NCBI RefSeq assembly: GCF_027853335.1
Contig: NZ_JAFEUS010000002.1
Coordinates: 1,100,514 to 1,164,513, forward strand
Direction: 5' to 3'
DNA length: 64,000 nt
Origin: Leucobacter sp. UCMA 4100
GTDB lineage: Bacteria > Actinomycetota > Actinomycetes > Actinomycetales > Microbacteriaceae
The translations under genes were made by a program, and so were the position numbers. The notes under the pieces were generated by a model that searched no databases, was not told the DNA's origin, and saw only the letters and a program-made list of their open reading frames with translations. Of this stretch, positions 1 to 8,409 are shown piece after piece. Every line of letters starts with the position of its first letter. The stretch's first letter is position 1.

Positions 1-417
1 ACCTCCGACCGCAGCGGCCGCGAGCAGGTCAAGCCCACCAATCGCGCCGGTACTGAAAAAGGTGCGCCCAGGGCCACCCTCGACGAGTTTCAGCCGCAGC
101 GCCTCGTCGGCGACGGCGCCAACCGAGACAACGAGCAGATCCTTCCCCGCAGCGACGACAGCAGGGCCCACCTCACGCACAGCCGGGCCACCGGCGCACT
201 CCACAACGAGGTCGGCACGCTCAAGCGCCTCAGTGAGGCTCAGCTCGGCGAGACCATCTGCAGCGGCCTTGCCCTGCCCCGGGGTGACGTGATCGCGCAC
301 GATCACGCCCGCGAGGCGGGCACCCGGCGTCGATCCGCTAGCAATGGCTCTCGCAACGCGAGAACCGATCGCGCCGTACCCGAGCACGGCGACCTGGAGC
401 AAAGCATCGTGTGTCAT
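1..417 (-). CDS. L-aspartate dehydrogenase-like protein, C-terminus outside window
   Basis: Only the first 139 codons are inside the window; the reading frame is open to the left edge. The product begins MTHDALLQVAVLGYGAIG, a Rossmann nucleotide-binding fold with the GxGxxG motif at about residues 13-18. Later come LVVECAGG and LLVVSVGAVAD, an arrangement known from L-aspartate dehydrogenase (NadX-type), which makes iminoaspartate or oxaloacetate from aspartate with NAD(P). It lies on the same strand as the alcohol dehydrogenase upstream, but a strong hairpin separates them, so it is probably transcribed on its own. The catalytic half is not visible, so another small oxidoreductase of the same fold remains possible. 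Confidence 0.6.
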   Translation of the reverse strand, partial: MTHDALLQVAVLGYGAIGSRVARAIASGSTPGARLAGVIVRDHVTPGQGKAAADGLAELSLTEALERADLVVECAGGPAVREVGPAVVAAGKDLLVVSVGAVADEALRLKLVEGGPGRTFFSTGAIGGLDLLAAAAVGG

Positions 418-450
418 GCCTCGATTGTGCCAGAGCCGCCCGAAAAGCAG

Positions 451-484
451 AGGGGCCGGGCCGCCTGAAAGCAACCCGGCCCCT
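451..484 (-). terminator. Hairpin terminator after the alcohol dehydrogenase
   Basis: A perfect 10-bp stem pairs AGGGGCCGGG (451-460) with CCCGGCCCCT (475-484) across a 14-nt loop. It starts 13 nt past the dehydrogenase stop codon. The minus strand continues with CTGCTTTTC, only a weak U tract. Confidence 0.65.
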
Positions 485-496
485 CATGCGCGCGGT

Positions 497-1531
497 TTAT
501 GGAACGAGAACGATGCGGCCCTGCACGTTGCCCTCGTGCAGCTCATCGAACGCCTTCACTGCATCATCGAGTGGGAAGCGCGTGACCTCGACGCCAATCT
601 TTCCGGCCTGAGCAAGCGCCACAACCTGGCGCATGTCAGAGCGGGTGCCGCCGTAGGCGCGCTCAATGTTCACGCCCCAGGGCAGGTCGTTCGCGCCAGC
701 AATGTACGAGAACGAGCCGCCGCCGAGGCCGACAAAACGAATCGCGCCACCGCCACGAACCACCGCAATGGCGGTGTCAATGGTGGGCTGCACGCCAACA
801 AAGTCGATGACAACGTCGGCGCCAACGCCTCCCGTCAGCTCGAGAATCTTCTTGGGCGCCTCGGCGTCGCTCTTGATCGCGACGGCACCGTGCTTCTCGG
901 CAAACTGCAGCTTTTGCGGGTCGGTATCGAGAGCGATGACACGCGCGCCGGTCGTAGCGAGCAGAATCTGCAGGCCCATGTGGCCAAGCCCACCGAGCCC
1001 CAGCACCACGACGGTTGCGTCGCCCGTCAGGCGGTCACGCACCGTGTTAATCGCGTGCATCGGGGTCAGCGCAGCATCGGCGAGCGGCGCCGCGAGCACG
1101 GGGTCAAGATCACCGATCGGGTCAAGGTGGCGTGCCTTCACCGCGATGTAGTCGGCCATGCCGCCTGCGGTACCGATACCGGGTGAGAGCGGAGCGAGGG
1201 CACCGCGGGGGCTCACGACCTCGCACTGGTTGTCGCGGCCTGCGAGGCACTCGCGGCACTGGCCACAACCCAGCACGAGCGAGACGATCGCTGCGTCGCC
1301 CGCGTTCCAGCCCTGTACATCTTCACCGAGCTTCTCAACGGTTCCGGCGACCTCGTGACCGAGCGTGCTGCCGATGAGCGGGTTATCGTCGCCCATCGCG
1401 ATGATGCTGATGTCAGAGTGGCACAGTCCAGCTCCTCCGACCTTGAGCAGTACCTCGTCGGGTTGAATCTCGGGAACAGGCTTCTCGAGCAGCTCGACCG
1501 TATTGTTTTTCACGTATGTAACAGCGCGCAT
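497..1531 (-). CDS. Zinc-dependent NAD(P) alcohol dehydrogenase
   Basis: A medium-chain dehydrogenase/reductase of 344 residues, the normal length for the family. The N-terminal catalytic domain carries the zinc ligands Cys37 in GLCHSD and the His-Glu pair in LGHEVAG. Four structural-zinc cysteines follow in GCGQCRECLAGRDNQC. The coenzyme domain has the GLGGLG turn at roughly residue 180. Upstream in-frame codons exist, but the start at 1531 (MRAVTYVKNN) is preferred because GAGGAC lies about 6 nt before it. The enzyme should interconvert an alcohol and an aldehyde or ketone in the cytoplasm; the substrate cannot be read from sequence. It ends at the hairpin described separately. Confidence 0.88.
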   Translation of the reverse strand: MRAVTYVKNNTVELLEKPVPEIQPDEVLLKVGGAGLCHSDISIIAMGDDNPLIGSTLGHEVAGTVEKLGEDVQGWNAGDAAIVSLVLGCGQCRECLAGRDNQCEVVSPRGALAPLSPGIGTAGGMADYIAVKARHLDPIGDLDPVLAAPLADAALTPMHAINTVRDRLTGDATVVVLGLGGLGHMGLQILLATTGARVIALDTDPQKLQFAEKHGAVAIKSDAEAPKKILELTGGVGADVVIDFVGVQPTIDTAIAVVRGGGAIRFVGLGGGSFSYIAGANDLPWGVNIERAYGGTRSDMRQVVALAQAGKIGVEVTRFPLDDAVKAFDELHEGNVQGRIVLVP

Positions 1532-1746
1532 TGCGTCCTCATTTCTGCTGACTGCACGGCGGCCTGCGGCCACCGTGATTCCTGGCCGGGCGTCATGTGG
1601 CGTCCAGTCGATAGTCTACCTGAGTCGCCTGGGCGTTCACGCTAAAGTGCATCTCCCGCGAAAGCACGCGCTCGTTCTGGCGCTTCGACGCGCGGTGACT
1701 GATAATACAGGTGTAGGCCAGTTGAGCCTCACGAAAGGAGCCCATC

Positions 1747-1983
1747 GTGGACATTGACGATCTCAGCAAAAAGGCAAGTGAAGCAGCAGGCAAGGTCAGC
1801 GATTTCGCCAAGGCCAACGCCGACAAGATTGAAGACGCTTTGAAGAGCGAGAAGGCCGAAGAAATCAGCGACAAGTTTCTCGATGGGGCCGCTGATCTCG
1901 CGAACAAGGTAACGGGCGGCAAGCACGCCGACAAGGTGCAGCAGGTGCGCGACACCATCGATAAGAACATCGGCGACAAGTAA
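1747..1983 (+). CDS. Small antitoxin-like protein (Rv0909/MT0933-like)
   Basis: A 78-residue, highly charged, helical protein with no cysteine and no membrane segment. The end, NKVTGGKHADKV, resembles the DEKTGGKYADKV-type tail of the actinobacterial MT0933-like antitoxin family. Members of that family are usually annotated as antitoxins, although many, like this one, have no adjacent toxin gene; a structural or stress role is equally possible. The start is GTG at 1747, with AAAGGAG ending 6 nt upstream. It is flanked by divergent and convergent genes and ends at a bidirectional hairpin, so it is a single-gene transcription unit. Confidence 0.7.
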   Translation: MDIDDLSKKASEAAGKVSDFAKANADKIEDALKSEKAEEISDKFLDGAADLANKVTGGKHADKVQQVRDTIDKNIGDK

Positions 1984-1997
1984 CACACGCCAGAACG

Positions 1998-2037
1998 CCG
2001 CGTGGCCGGGACCCTTCACTGGGCCCCGGCCACGCGG
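1998..2037. terminator. Bidirectional hairpin terminator
   Basis: A perfect 13-bp stem pairs CCGCGTGGCCGGG (1998-2010) with CCCGGCCACGCGG (2025-2037). It lies between the antitoxin-like gene and the convergent 5'-nucleotidase gene and can end both transcripts. There is no strong U tract on either side. Confidence 0.75.
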
Positions 2038-2054
2038 TATTGCGTTGTGAACGA

Positions 2055-4349
2055 CTAGCGGTCGTCAGCCCCAGGCGCGATGCCCACGGCTGAACGCCTC
2101 CGGGTGAGCACGAGCGCAAGGCCCACCGCGAGCGTCACAGCAGCGGCAGCGATCCAGCCGAGTGGCAGCTCGCCACCGGTGTTCGGCAACGCGTCGCGCC
2201 CCGAATCAGCGTGGTTGCCCGCGCCACCGTCAACCGCCACGAACTCTCCGCTGGTGCCGCCGTCAGTACCCCCGTCGGTGCCACCGCCGGTGCCGCCATC
2301 GGTCCCACCATCGGTGCCGCCGCCGGTGGTCTCTGCAACGGTCAGCTCGACGGCAAAGGTTGTGCCCGTCTCGCCGACCGTGAAGGCGAGCGTCTCGACT
2401 CCCGCGGCATCACTCGGAAGCGCAAAGCTGACCGTCGCCTTGCCCAGCTCGTCGTAGGCATGCTCGGGGTCTTTCTCGTCAGCCGGCCATTCGACCGAGA
2501 CCGGAGCGGTCGCGAGCGTCTTACCGTCGAGCTCGACGGCGACGTCACCGGGGGCAGGCTCGTTCGTGGTGAATGCGAGCGATGAGAGCTGCACCGTCAC
2601 GGTTTCTCCCGGCACAAACTGCTCGCTGGCAGGCTCACTCACCTGCACGCCGACAGCGCGCTGCGCGTAGCCTGGGGTCGCGGTCTCAAACTCCTTGAAC
2701 CAGTCGACCATTGAGGTCATATCGACGACGCCGGTGTCGGCCACGTTCGTGCCCTTGGCAAAGGTCACGAAGTTGTCGCCACCGCTCGCGAGAAACGAGT
2801 TAGCCGCGACGGTGTACTCGGCCGCGGGGTCGAGTGGCGCGCCATTGAAGGTGATCGAGGTGATGTGTTCACCCTGAGCCGCCTCGGGGTCGTAGGTGTA
2901 CGTCAACCCCTTCGAGACACCGAGCTTCAGGAAGGGGCGACTCGCACCCCCGGGCTGCCACTGCTCCTCGAGAATGCTCTTGATCTGCGCGCCCGTCAGG
3001 CTGAGCGTGTTCATCGTGTTGGCGAAGGGCTGCACCTCGGCGGCCTCGCGGTAGGTCACGACACCGTCACCCTCACCCATCGGGCTGCCGGCAAAGCGAA
3101 TATCGGTGCGAATGCCGCCCGGGTTAATGAACGCCATCTCGGCACCGGTGGTCGCCATCTGCACATCGGCCACAAAGTTGCCGATGGTTGATTCGCCGCC
3201 ACGGTGTTCAGAGGTGCCATCGGCCTTGCGTGCACGGTTGAAGTCGCCCGTCACCTTGCCTACCGGCTGCTTGCCGAGCTCTGCCGACTGCTCGGTGGCC
3301 TCATCGACAAGCTCGGCAACGCTCGGCACTGCGGCATACAACGGCCCGCCCTTGCCATCGGTGAGCGGCTTGTTCTCGTATTCGATCGAGACGAGTTCTT
3401 TGCTCTCCGGGTCAACCTCGAGCGACATGAGCCCAAAGTTCTCACCGTACTGCCCCGCCGAGACCACGAGACGCCCTTCGACCTCGTGGTTGTACACGAG
3501 GTGAGTGTGCGCCGAGACAATCGCGTCAATGTCATCATTCACGCCGTAGGCGATCTCTCCGAGGGGCGAATCGGGGGTGATGCTCGACAGTGCCGTCGTC
3601 TCGGCGCCCTCGTGCACGAGCAGCACAATCACGTCGGCCTCGCCGTTGGCGTCATCGCCGTCGGTGAGCTCGGCAGCGGCCGCATTGACCGAGTCAACGA
3701 TGCTGCGCACCTCGATTCCGTCCATTCCTGCGGGCGGCACGAGTGAATCAAGGTCTTCGGTTACCGCACCGATAAAGCCCACTCGCACGCCGTCAAGCTC
3801 CTTGACCCAGTGCGATTCAAGGGCGGTCTCACCGGTGTCGGTAAGAAACACGTTCGACGAGAGGTACTCCCAGTCGGCACGGTTCACGACGCGGTCTCGC
3901 AGGTCGGCCCACCCCTGGCCGAACTCGTGATTACCCGCGGCACTCACCTCAAGCCCGGCGGCGTTGAGGGCATCGATCGTGGGGTTGTCCTGCTGAATGA
4001 ATGAGGTAAAGGTCGTCGCGCCGATGAGGTCGCCCGCGGCGGCAAACACCGTATTGGGGTTGCTATCGCGCACCTCTTGCACGGCACCCGCAAGCACAGC
4101 AGCGCCAGCCGAGGCACCGTCAGCTTCGATACGTCCGTGAAAATCGTTAATGGTGACGACGTTAATCGAGACCGTTTCGGCCGGCTCTTCGGCCGCGAAC
4201 ACCGGGCTCACTGCCACTCCCGTGAACGCGAGCGCCGCAATGGCACCCGCCGCCACCACTCCGGTGTGGCGCTTGCGGTCGCGTTCTCGAGTCACCAGGG
4301 ATCTGGCTCTGACCGCCCCCGCCCCCGTTTCGCTCTGTGTACTCAGCAT
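2055..4349 (-). CDS. Cell-wall-anchored 5'-nucleotidase / 2',3'-cyclic phosphodiesterase
   Basis: A 764-residue exported protein. A basic N-terminus and a hydrophobic stretch ending PVFAAEEP form a signal peptide. The metallophosphatase domain has NDFHGR, AAGDLIGA, GNHEFGQG and SAHTHLVY, the metal-ligand motifs of the UshA/CpdB family. The C-terminal 5'-nucleotidase domain follows (INPGGIRTDI, SFLASGGDNF). Then come an Ig-like region, a Gly-Thr-Asp-Gly repeat linker, the sortase motif LPNTG, a hydrophobic helix and an arginine cluster. It should hydrolyse extracellular nucleotides and supply phosphate and nucleosides. The start at 4349 is chosen because AAGGAG lies 10 nt upstream and the signal peptide follows; a longer frame back to 5117 would run antisense to the riboswitch and ribD. 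Confidence 0.9.
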   Translation of the reverse strand: MLSTQSETGAGAVRARSLVTRERDRKRHTGVVAAGAIAALAFTGVAVSPVFAAEEPAETVSINVVTINDFHGRIEADGASAGAAVLAGAVQEVRDSNPNTVFAAAGDLIGATTFTSFIQQDNPTIDALNAAGLEVSAAGNHEFGQGWADLRDRVVNRADWEYLSSNVFLTDTGETALESHWVKELDGVRVGFIGAVTEDLDSLVPPAGMDGIEVRSIVDSVNAAAAELTDGDDANGEADVIVLLVHEGAETTALSSITPDSPLGEIAYGVNDDIDAIVSAHTHLVYNHEVEGRLVVSAGQYGENFGLMSLEVDPESKELVSIEYENKPLTDGKGGPLYAAVPSVAELVDEATEQSAELGKQPVGKVTGDFNRARKADGTSEHRGGESTIGNFVADVQMATTGAEMAFINPGGIRTDIRFAGSPMGEGDGVVTYREAAEVQPFANTMNTLSLTGAQIKSILEEQWQPGGASRPFLKLGVSKGLTYTYDPEAAQGEHITSITFNGAPLDPAAEYTVAANSFLASGGDNFVTFAKGTNVADTGVVDMTSMVDWFKEFETATPGYAQRAVGVQVSEPASEQFVPGETVTVQLSSLAFTTNEPAPGDVAVELDGKTLATAPVSVEWPADEKDPEHAYDELGKATVSFALPSDAAGVETLAFTVGETGTTFAVELTVAETTGGGTDGGTDGGTGGGTDGGTDGGTSGEFVAVDGGAGNHADSGRDALPNTGGELPLGWIAAAAVTLAVGLALVLTRRRSAVGIAPGADDR
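2254..2330 (-). repeat. Gly-Thr-Asp-Gly coding repeat in wall-spacer of the nucleotidase
   Basis: Short 9-12 bp units (GGTACCGACGGT-like on the minus strand) encode alternating GGTDGG and GGTGGG. This makes a flexible, probably wall-spanning linker just before the sorting signal. Such repeats can change length by slippage. Confidence 0.7.
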
Positions 4350-4533
4350 CGTTGGTCTTCTCCTTCGCGATATGTGGCGTTCGAGTTGTGCGGCACACCT
4401 GGCGCGATGGCCCGCAGACGGCCACACCCTTTCGAGCCTAGCCAGCGCCTGACGCCCAGACGACGAAACCTTTGGTGAACACGGGCCGCAAAGCGCATTC
4501 CCTGTGCCAGGCGAGTCACGGTATGCCACGCGC
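4350..4533. other. Divergent intergenic stretch between nucleotidase and riboflavin operon
   Basis: About 180 bases with no credible gene. It must hold the promoter of the minus-strand 5'-nucleotidase, whose ribosome-binding site AAGGAG lies directly next to 4350. I see no convincing palindrome here. Confidence 0.6.
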
Positions 4534-4563
4534 TCGACGGCTGTCAGGGTTCGGGAGTATGAT
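4534..4563 (+). promoter_or_regulatory. Promoter of the riboflavin operon
   Basis: A TATGAT -10 box (4558-4563) is preceded, after an 18-nt spacer, by TCGACG (4534-4539), a partial -35 match. Transcription would begin near 4570, immediately before the FMN aptamer. Confidence 0.55.
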
Positions 4564-4571
4564 GTGAATCG

Positions 4572-4712
4572 TGCTTCCGGGGTCGGTGAGAATCCGAACC
4601 GGCGGTGAGAGTCCGCGAGCTGGGTCATTCGATCTGGCAGATCTGGTGCAATTCCAGAACCGACGGTGATGAGCGTTTTTCGCTCTAGTCCGGATGAGAG
4701 GGTGCACGCAGG
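4572..4712 (+). promoter_or_regulatory. FMN riboswitch (RFN element)
   Basis: The conserved RFN blocks are all present in order: GGGGTCGGTGAGAATCC, ACCGGCGGTGAGAGTCCGCGA, a variable arm, GATCTGGTGCAATTCCAGA, ACCGACGGTGA and AGTCCGGATGAGAGG. This aptamer binds flavin mononucleotide and shuts down the riboflavin genes below it when FMN is plentiful. It sits directly upstream of ribD. The likely expression platform, a hairpin over the ribD start, is listed separately. Confidence 0.95.
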
Positions 4713-4741
4713 CGCTAGCTTTGCCGTACGCGGGCGAGCCG

Positions 4742-4776
4742 TCTGAACCCCGGCCGACCGTACCCAGAGGTTCAGA
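4742..4776 (+). promoter_or_regulatory. Start-sequestering hairpin, likely riboswitch expression platform
   Basis: TCTGAACC (4742-4749) is exactly complementary to GGTTCAGA (4769-4776). The right arm overlaps the end of the Shine-Dalgarno AGAGG (4766-4770) and the first base of the ribD start codon. There is no U-rich terminator between aptamer and gene, so control at translation initiation is the simplest reading (inference). Confidence 0.55.
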
Positions 4777-5897
4777 TGCAGCAAGACCCGCAGGCCGCAC
4801 GCCGCGAGGCGCTCGAAGAGGCAATGCGTCGTGCGCTCACGATCGCGAGGCGTGGCCCGAGCGACACCGTGAACCCGCAGGTTGGGTGCGTCATTCTCTC
4901 GCCCGCCCCAGACTTTCGTGTCGTGGCCGAGGGCTGGCACCGCGGCGTCGGCACCATGCACGCCGAGACTGACGCGCTCGCGCACCTCCCGGCAGAGTGG
5001 GCCGACCGCGCGAAAGAGCTCACGGCGGTCGTGACCCTCGAGCCCTGCAACCACACGGGCCACACTGGCCCCTGCGCGCTCGCCCTCATCGAGGCCGGTA
5101 TTGGGCACGTCGTGCACGCACTGCCCGACCCGGGCCAGCAGTCAAGCGGCGGGGCCGAACGGCTGCGCGAGGCTGGCGTCGAGGTGATCTCTGGCGTGTG
5201 CGAGGCCGAGGCCCGCGCCCTGCTCGCAGGCTGGCTCGCCAAGCAGCAGCACACGAAGCGTGACGGCGAGCCCGTCGCAAGGCCCCACGTCATCGCGAAG
5301 TGGGCCCAAACGCTCGATGGCCGCGCGGCGGCTGCCGACGGATCAAGCCAGTGGATCACCGGGCCCGCAGCCCGCGAACACGTGCACGCCGAACGCGCCT
5401 TGGCCGACGCCATTGCTGTCGCGACGGGCACGCTCTACGCTGACGACCCCTCGCTCACGGCGCGCGACGCCTCGGGCGCGCTCCTCGTCGAGGCCGCGCT
5501 GCAACCCTTGCCCGTTGTCTTCGGCCACCGGGAGGTTCCGGCCGATGCCGCGATTCGCAGGCATCCCGCGTTGCAGGGTCAGGTGAGCGGGGCACCGATC
5601 CACCTCACGGGCGATGATCTCGCGGCCGATCTCGCGATGCTCGGGGCCATGGGCATTCGCACGCTCTACGTCGAGGGCGGGCCGACGCTCGTGAGCTCGC
5701 TACTCGCCGCGGGCCTCGTTGACGAGCTGCACGTGTACCTCGCGCCGAAGCTCCTCGGCGGCGAGCGCGTCGCCATTCAAGAACTTGGAATTTCAAGCAT
5801 CACCGATGCGTTACACCTCACGGTAACGGGGGTTACTCGCTTAGGCGACGACCTGCTCGTGACCGCGATACCCGAAAACAGAGGAAGTGATCTGTAG
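4776..5897 (+). CDS. ribD: Bifunctional riboflavin biosynthesis deaminase/reductase RibD
   Basis: Catalyses deamination of diaminohydroxyphosphoribosylaminopyrimidine and then reduction of the ribose side chain. The 373 residues fit the usual two-domain protein. The N-terminal cytidine-deaminase-type domain has the zinc motif HAETDAL near residue 62 and PCNHTGHTGPC near residue 92. The C-terminal RibD reductase domain begins near KWAQTLDGR and includes the NADPH-site glycines in YVEGGPT. It is the first gene of a rib operon; its stop overlaps the GTG start of ribE by one base. Expression is governed by the FMN riboswitch upstream. Confidence 0.95.
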   Translation: MQQDPQAARREALEEAMRRALTIARRGPSDTVNPQVGCVILSPAPDFRVVAEGWHRGVGTMHAETDALAHLPAEWADRAKELTAVVTLEPCNHTGHTGPCALALIEAGIGHVVHALPDPGQQSSGGAERLREAGVEVISGVCEAEARALLAGWLAKQQHTKRDGEPVARPHVIAKWAQTLDGRAAAADGSSQWITGPAAREHVHAERALADAIAVATGTLYADDPSLTARDASGALLVEAALQPLPVVFGHREVPADAAIRRHPALQGQVSGAPIHLTGDDLAADLAMLGAMGIRTLYVEGGPTLVSSLLAAGLVDELHVYLAPKLLGGERVAIQELGISSITDALHLTVTGVTRLGDDLLVTAIPENRGSDL

Positions 5898-6559
5898 TGT
5901 TTACAGGACTCATCGAAGAGATTGGTGAGATCACCGCTATCGAACCGCAAACCGAGGCGATGCGCATCACGGTGCGCGGGCCGAAGGTGGTTTCTGACGC
6001 GAGCCACGGCGATTCAATTCAAGTGTCGGGCGTGTGCCTCACCGTGATTGAACAGACCGATTCGTCGTTCACCGCCGACGTCATGGCGCAGACGCTGAAG
6101 ATGTCGACGTTAGGCGGCCTCGAGGTCGGCAGTCGCGTCAACCTCGAACGCGCCGCCCGCGTCGACACTCGGCTGGGCGGCCACATCGTGCAGGGGCACG
6201 TCGACGGCGTGGCAACGCTCGTCTCGGTGACCCCGGGCGAACACTGGCGCGTGCTCCGTTTTGCGCTAGACCGCGAGCTCGCTGCACTGCTCGTCGACAA
6301 GGGCTCGGTCACCGTCTCGGGGGTATCGCTCACCGTCTCAGAGATCTCGGGGCCAGGCGAGGCCGAGCAGTGGTTTGAGGTATCACTCATTCCCGAGACC
6401 CTCACGGCCACAACGCTTGGCGCACTCGCCCCCGGCGACGAGGTCAATATCGAAACCGACATTATCGCGCGGCACGTTTCACGCATGCTCGCCTTTACCA
6501 ACAACTCTGCCGCGGCAGCCGCGAGCACCGATACCACCACCGAAGGGAACCGCTCATGA
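5897..6559 (+). CDS. ribE: Riboflavin synthase alpha subunit RibE
   Basis: Dismutates two 6,7-dimethyl-8-ribityllumazine molecules to riboflavin and the pyrimidine precursor. The 220-residue product starts with the hallmark MFTGLIEEIG and contains two lumazine-binding half-domains; the second opens with GGHIVQGHVDG near residue 95. The start is GTG at 5897, sharing one base with the ribD stop, and the end overlaps ribBA by ATGA, so the genes are translationally coupled. The C-terminal Ala-rich tail after the second domain is longer than minimal versions but ordinary. Confidence 0.95.
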   Translation: MFTGLIEEIGEITAIEPQTEAMRITVRGPKVVSDASHGDSIQVSGVCLTVIEQTDSSFTADVMAQTLKMSTLGGLEVGSRVNLERAARVDTRLGGHIVQGHVDGVATLVSVTPGEHWRVLRFALDRELAALLVDKGSVTVSGVSLTVSEISGPGEAEQWFEVSLIPETLTATTLGALAPGDEVNIETDIIARHVSRMLAFTNNSAAAAASTDTTTEGNRS

Positions 6560-7872
6560 GCCTGTCAACCATCGAAGAGGCCATCAACGCGATCAAGCTG
6601 GGCAAGCCCGTCATTGTCGCCGACAACGAGAACCGCGAGAACGAGGGCGACTTCATTCTCTCTGCCGAGCTCGCAACCCAGGAGTGGGTCGCGTGGTCGG
6701 TGAAGTACTCGAGCGGGCTCCTGTGCGCGCCGATGACCAACGAGATTGCCGACCGCATGGATCTGCCCATGATGGTGAAGCGCAACGAAGACGTACGCAC
6801 GACCGCCTACACCGTCACGGTCGACGCGGCCCACGGCGTCACGACCGGCATCAGCGCCGGCGACCGCGCCACGACGCTGCGCATTCTCGCTGACCCGAAT
6901 TCGGTTCCCACCGACGTCAACCGCCCCGGCCACATCTTGCCGCTGCGCGCCGTTGACGGCGGCGTGCGCGAGCGCGACGGCCACACCGAGGCAGCGGTTG
7001 AGCTTATGAAGCTCGCCGGCCTCTCGCCCGTCGCGATGATTGGCGAGGTCGTTGCCGACGACGGCGAGATGATGCGTCTCCCCGCGCTTAAAGAGCTCTC
7101 GGCGAGCGCCGGGGTTCCGGTCATCACGATCGAGCAGCTCATCGCCTACCTCAACGAGCACGACCCTCAAGGGTCAACCGAGTGCGTGAAGAGCCCCCGT
7201 CGCGTGAGCCTTCGCGCCGACACGCTCGTGCCCACGACGCACGGCGACCTGCACATGCGCGCCTACCGCGACCGCACCTACGGCATCGACCACGTCGCGC
7301 TCGTCTCACCCAAGACCGACTTCAGCGCCGACTCGGTGCTCGTGCGCGTGCACTCGGAGTGCATCACGGGCGAGGCCTTCGGCTCACTCAAGTGCGAGTG
7401 CGGCCCCCAGCTCGACGCCGCGCTCGACCTCATCGCTGCCGAGGGTGGCGTGGTGGTGTACCTGCGAGGCCAGGAGGGCCGCGGCATCGGGCTCGCGAAT
7501 AAGCTTCGCGCCTACCAGCTGCAGGAGCAGGGCATCGACACCCTCGACGCGAACATTCAGCTCGGCCTCCCCGCCGACTCGCGCGACTACACCGCGGCTG
7601 CCGACATCTTGACCGACCTCGGCGTCTCGAGCGTGCGCTTGCTCACGAACAACCCCGACAAGGTCGAGCAGCTGAGCGCCCGCGGCATCACCGTGGCCGA
7701 GCAGGTGCCGCTCGTGGTCGGCGTGACCGATAGCAACGCCGCCTACTTGAGCGTCAAGCGCGACCGCATGGGCCACACGCTGCCTGCCGACGTCGCGGTT
7801 GCCGAGGCATCGGCCGTAGCGGGTGGCGGATCAGCCGCTGGCGCCCCGGTCACGAACTCGGCCGCCGAATAG
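6556..7872 (+). CDS. ribBA: Bifunctional DHBP synthase / GTP cyclohydrolase II RibBA
   Basis: Supplies both precursors of riboflavin: dihydroxybutanone phosphate from ribulose 5-phosphate (RibB half) and the pyrimidine from GTP (RibA half). The RibB domain has ENRENEGDF near residue 25 and the RPGHILPL loop. The RibA domain has the zinc cysteines in HSECITGEAFGSLKCECGPQL and the GTP-site RGQEGRGIGL. The 438 residues match fused family members. The last ~35 residues are Ala/Gly/Ser-rich and probably disordered. It begins inside the ribE stop (ATGA). Confidence 0.95.
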   Translation: MSLSTIEEAINAIKLGKPVIVADNENRENEGDFILSAELATQEWVAWSVKYSSGLLCAPMTNEIADRMDLPMMVKRNEDVRTTAYTVTVDAAHGVTTGISAGDRATTLRILADPNSVPTDVNRPGHILPLRAVDGGVRERDGHTEAAVELMKLAGLSPVAMIGEVVADDGEMMRLPALKELSASAGVPVITIEQLIAYLNEHDPQGSTECVKSPRRVSLRADTLVPTTHGDLHMRAYRDRTYGIDHVALVSPKTDFSADSVLVRVHSECITGEAFGSLKCECGPQLDAALDLIAAEGGVVVYLRGQEGRGIGLANKLRAYQLQEQGIDTLDANIQLGLPADSRDYTAAADILTDLGVSSVRLLTNNPDKVEQLSARGITVAEQVPLVVGVTDSNAAYLSVKRDRMGHTLPADVAVAEASAVAGGGSAAGAPVTNSAAE

Positions 7873-7878
7873 TACTCT

Positions 7879-7903
7879 GCCGGGCCCTCCAGTGGGGCCC
7901 GGC
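7879..7903 (+). terminator. Hairpin between ribBA and ribH
   Basis: A perfect 9-bp GC stem, GCCGGGCCC (7879-7887) with GGGCCCGGC (7895-7903), lies 6 nt after ribBA and 35 nt before ribH. It has no U tract, so it may act as a partial attenuator or RNA-stability element rather than a full terminator. Confidence 0.45.
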
Positions 7904-7938
7904 GCATTCACATCGAAACGACTTTCAGGAGGATCATC

Positions 7939-8409
7939 ATGGCGGGTTCAGGAGCCCCATCACTCGCGATCGAGGCAGAGGGCCTTCGCGTCGCCGTGCT
8001 CGCAGGCAGCTGGCACGAAGAAATCATGAACGGGCTTATCGAGGGAGCCTGCAGCACGTTGCAGAGCGCGGGCGCCGAGTTCGAGCTGCACCGCGTCGCC
8101 GGCGCCTTCGAGCTTCCGGTCGCCGCTCAGGCGGCCCTCGCCGGTGAGTTCGACGCGGTCGTGTGCCTCGGCGTCATCGTGCGCGGCGGAACCCCGCACT
8201 TCGACTACGTCTGCAACGCGGTGACCGACGGGCTCACCCGCGTTGCCCTCGACACGGGCAAGGCCGTTGGCTTTGGGGTGCTCACCGTCGATACCGACGA
8301 GCAGGCGTTCCAGCGCTCGGGGCTGCCCGGGTCGCAGGAGTCAAAGGGCCAGGAGGCCGCTGAGGCCGCACTCAACACGGCGCTGCTCGTGTCGCAGCTG
8401 CGCGGCTAG
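7939..8409 (+). CDS. ribH: 6,7-dimethyl-8-ribityllumazine synthase RibH
   Basis: Condenses the ribityl pyrimidine with dihydroxybutanone phosphate to make lumazine, the substrate of riboflavin synthase. The 156 residues are typical. Recognisable motifs are VAVLAGSWHEEI near the N-terminus, VAGAFELPVAAQ, LGVIVRGGTPHFDYVC (with the catalytic-site His) and GVLTVDTDEQAF. A strong AGGAGG lies 8 nt before the ATG. It ends the rib operon and overlaps the convergent acetyltransferase gene by four bases. Confidence 0.95.
   Translation: MAGSGAPSLAIEAEGLRVAVLAGSWHEEIMNGLIEGACSTLQSAGAEFELHRVAGAFELPVAAQAALAGEFDAVVCLGVIVRGGTPHFDYVCNAVTDGLTRVALDTGKAVGFGVLTVDTDEQAFQRSGLPGSQESKGQEAAEAALNTALLVSQLRG

Noticed and set aside
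344-1186. 280-codon open frame on the plus strand
   Set aside because: Antisense to the alcohol dehydrogenase, whose zinc and NAD motifs are intact; no homology features of its own.
4350-5117. Long upstream extension of the 5'-nucleotidase frame
   Set aside because: It would run antisense to the FMN riboswitch and ribD. The signal peptide begins after 4349, where a good ribosome-binding site exists.
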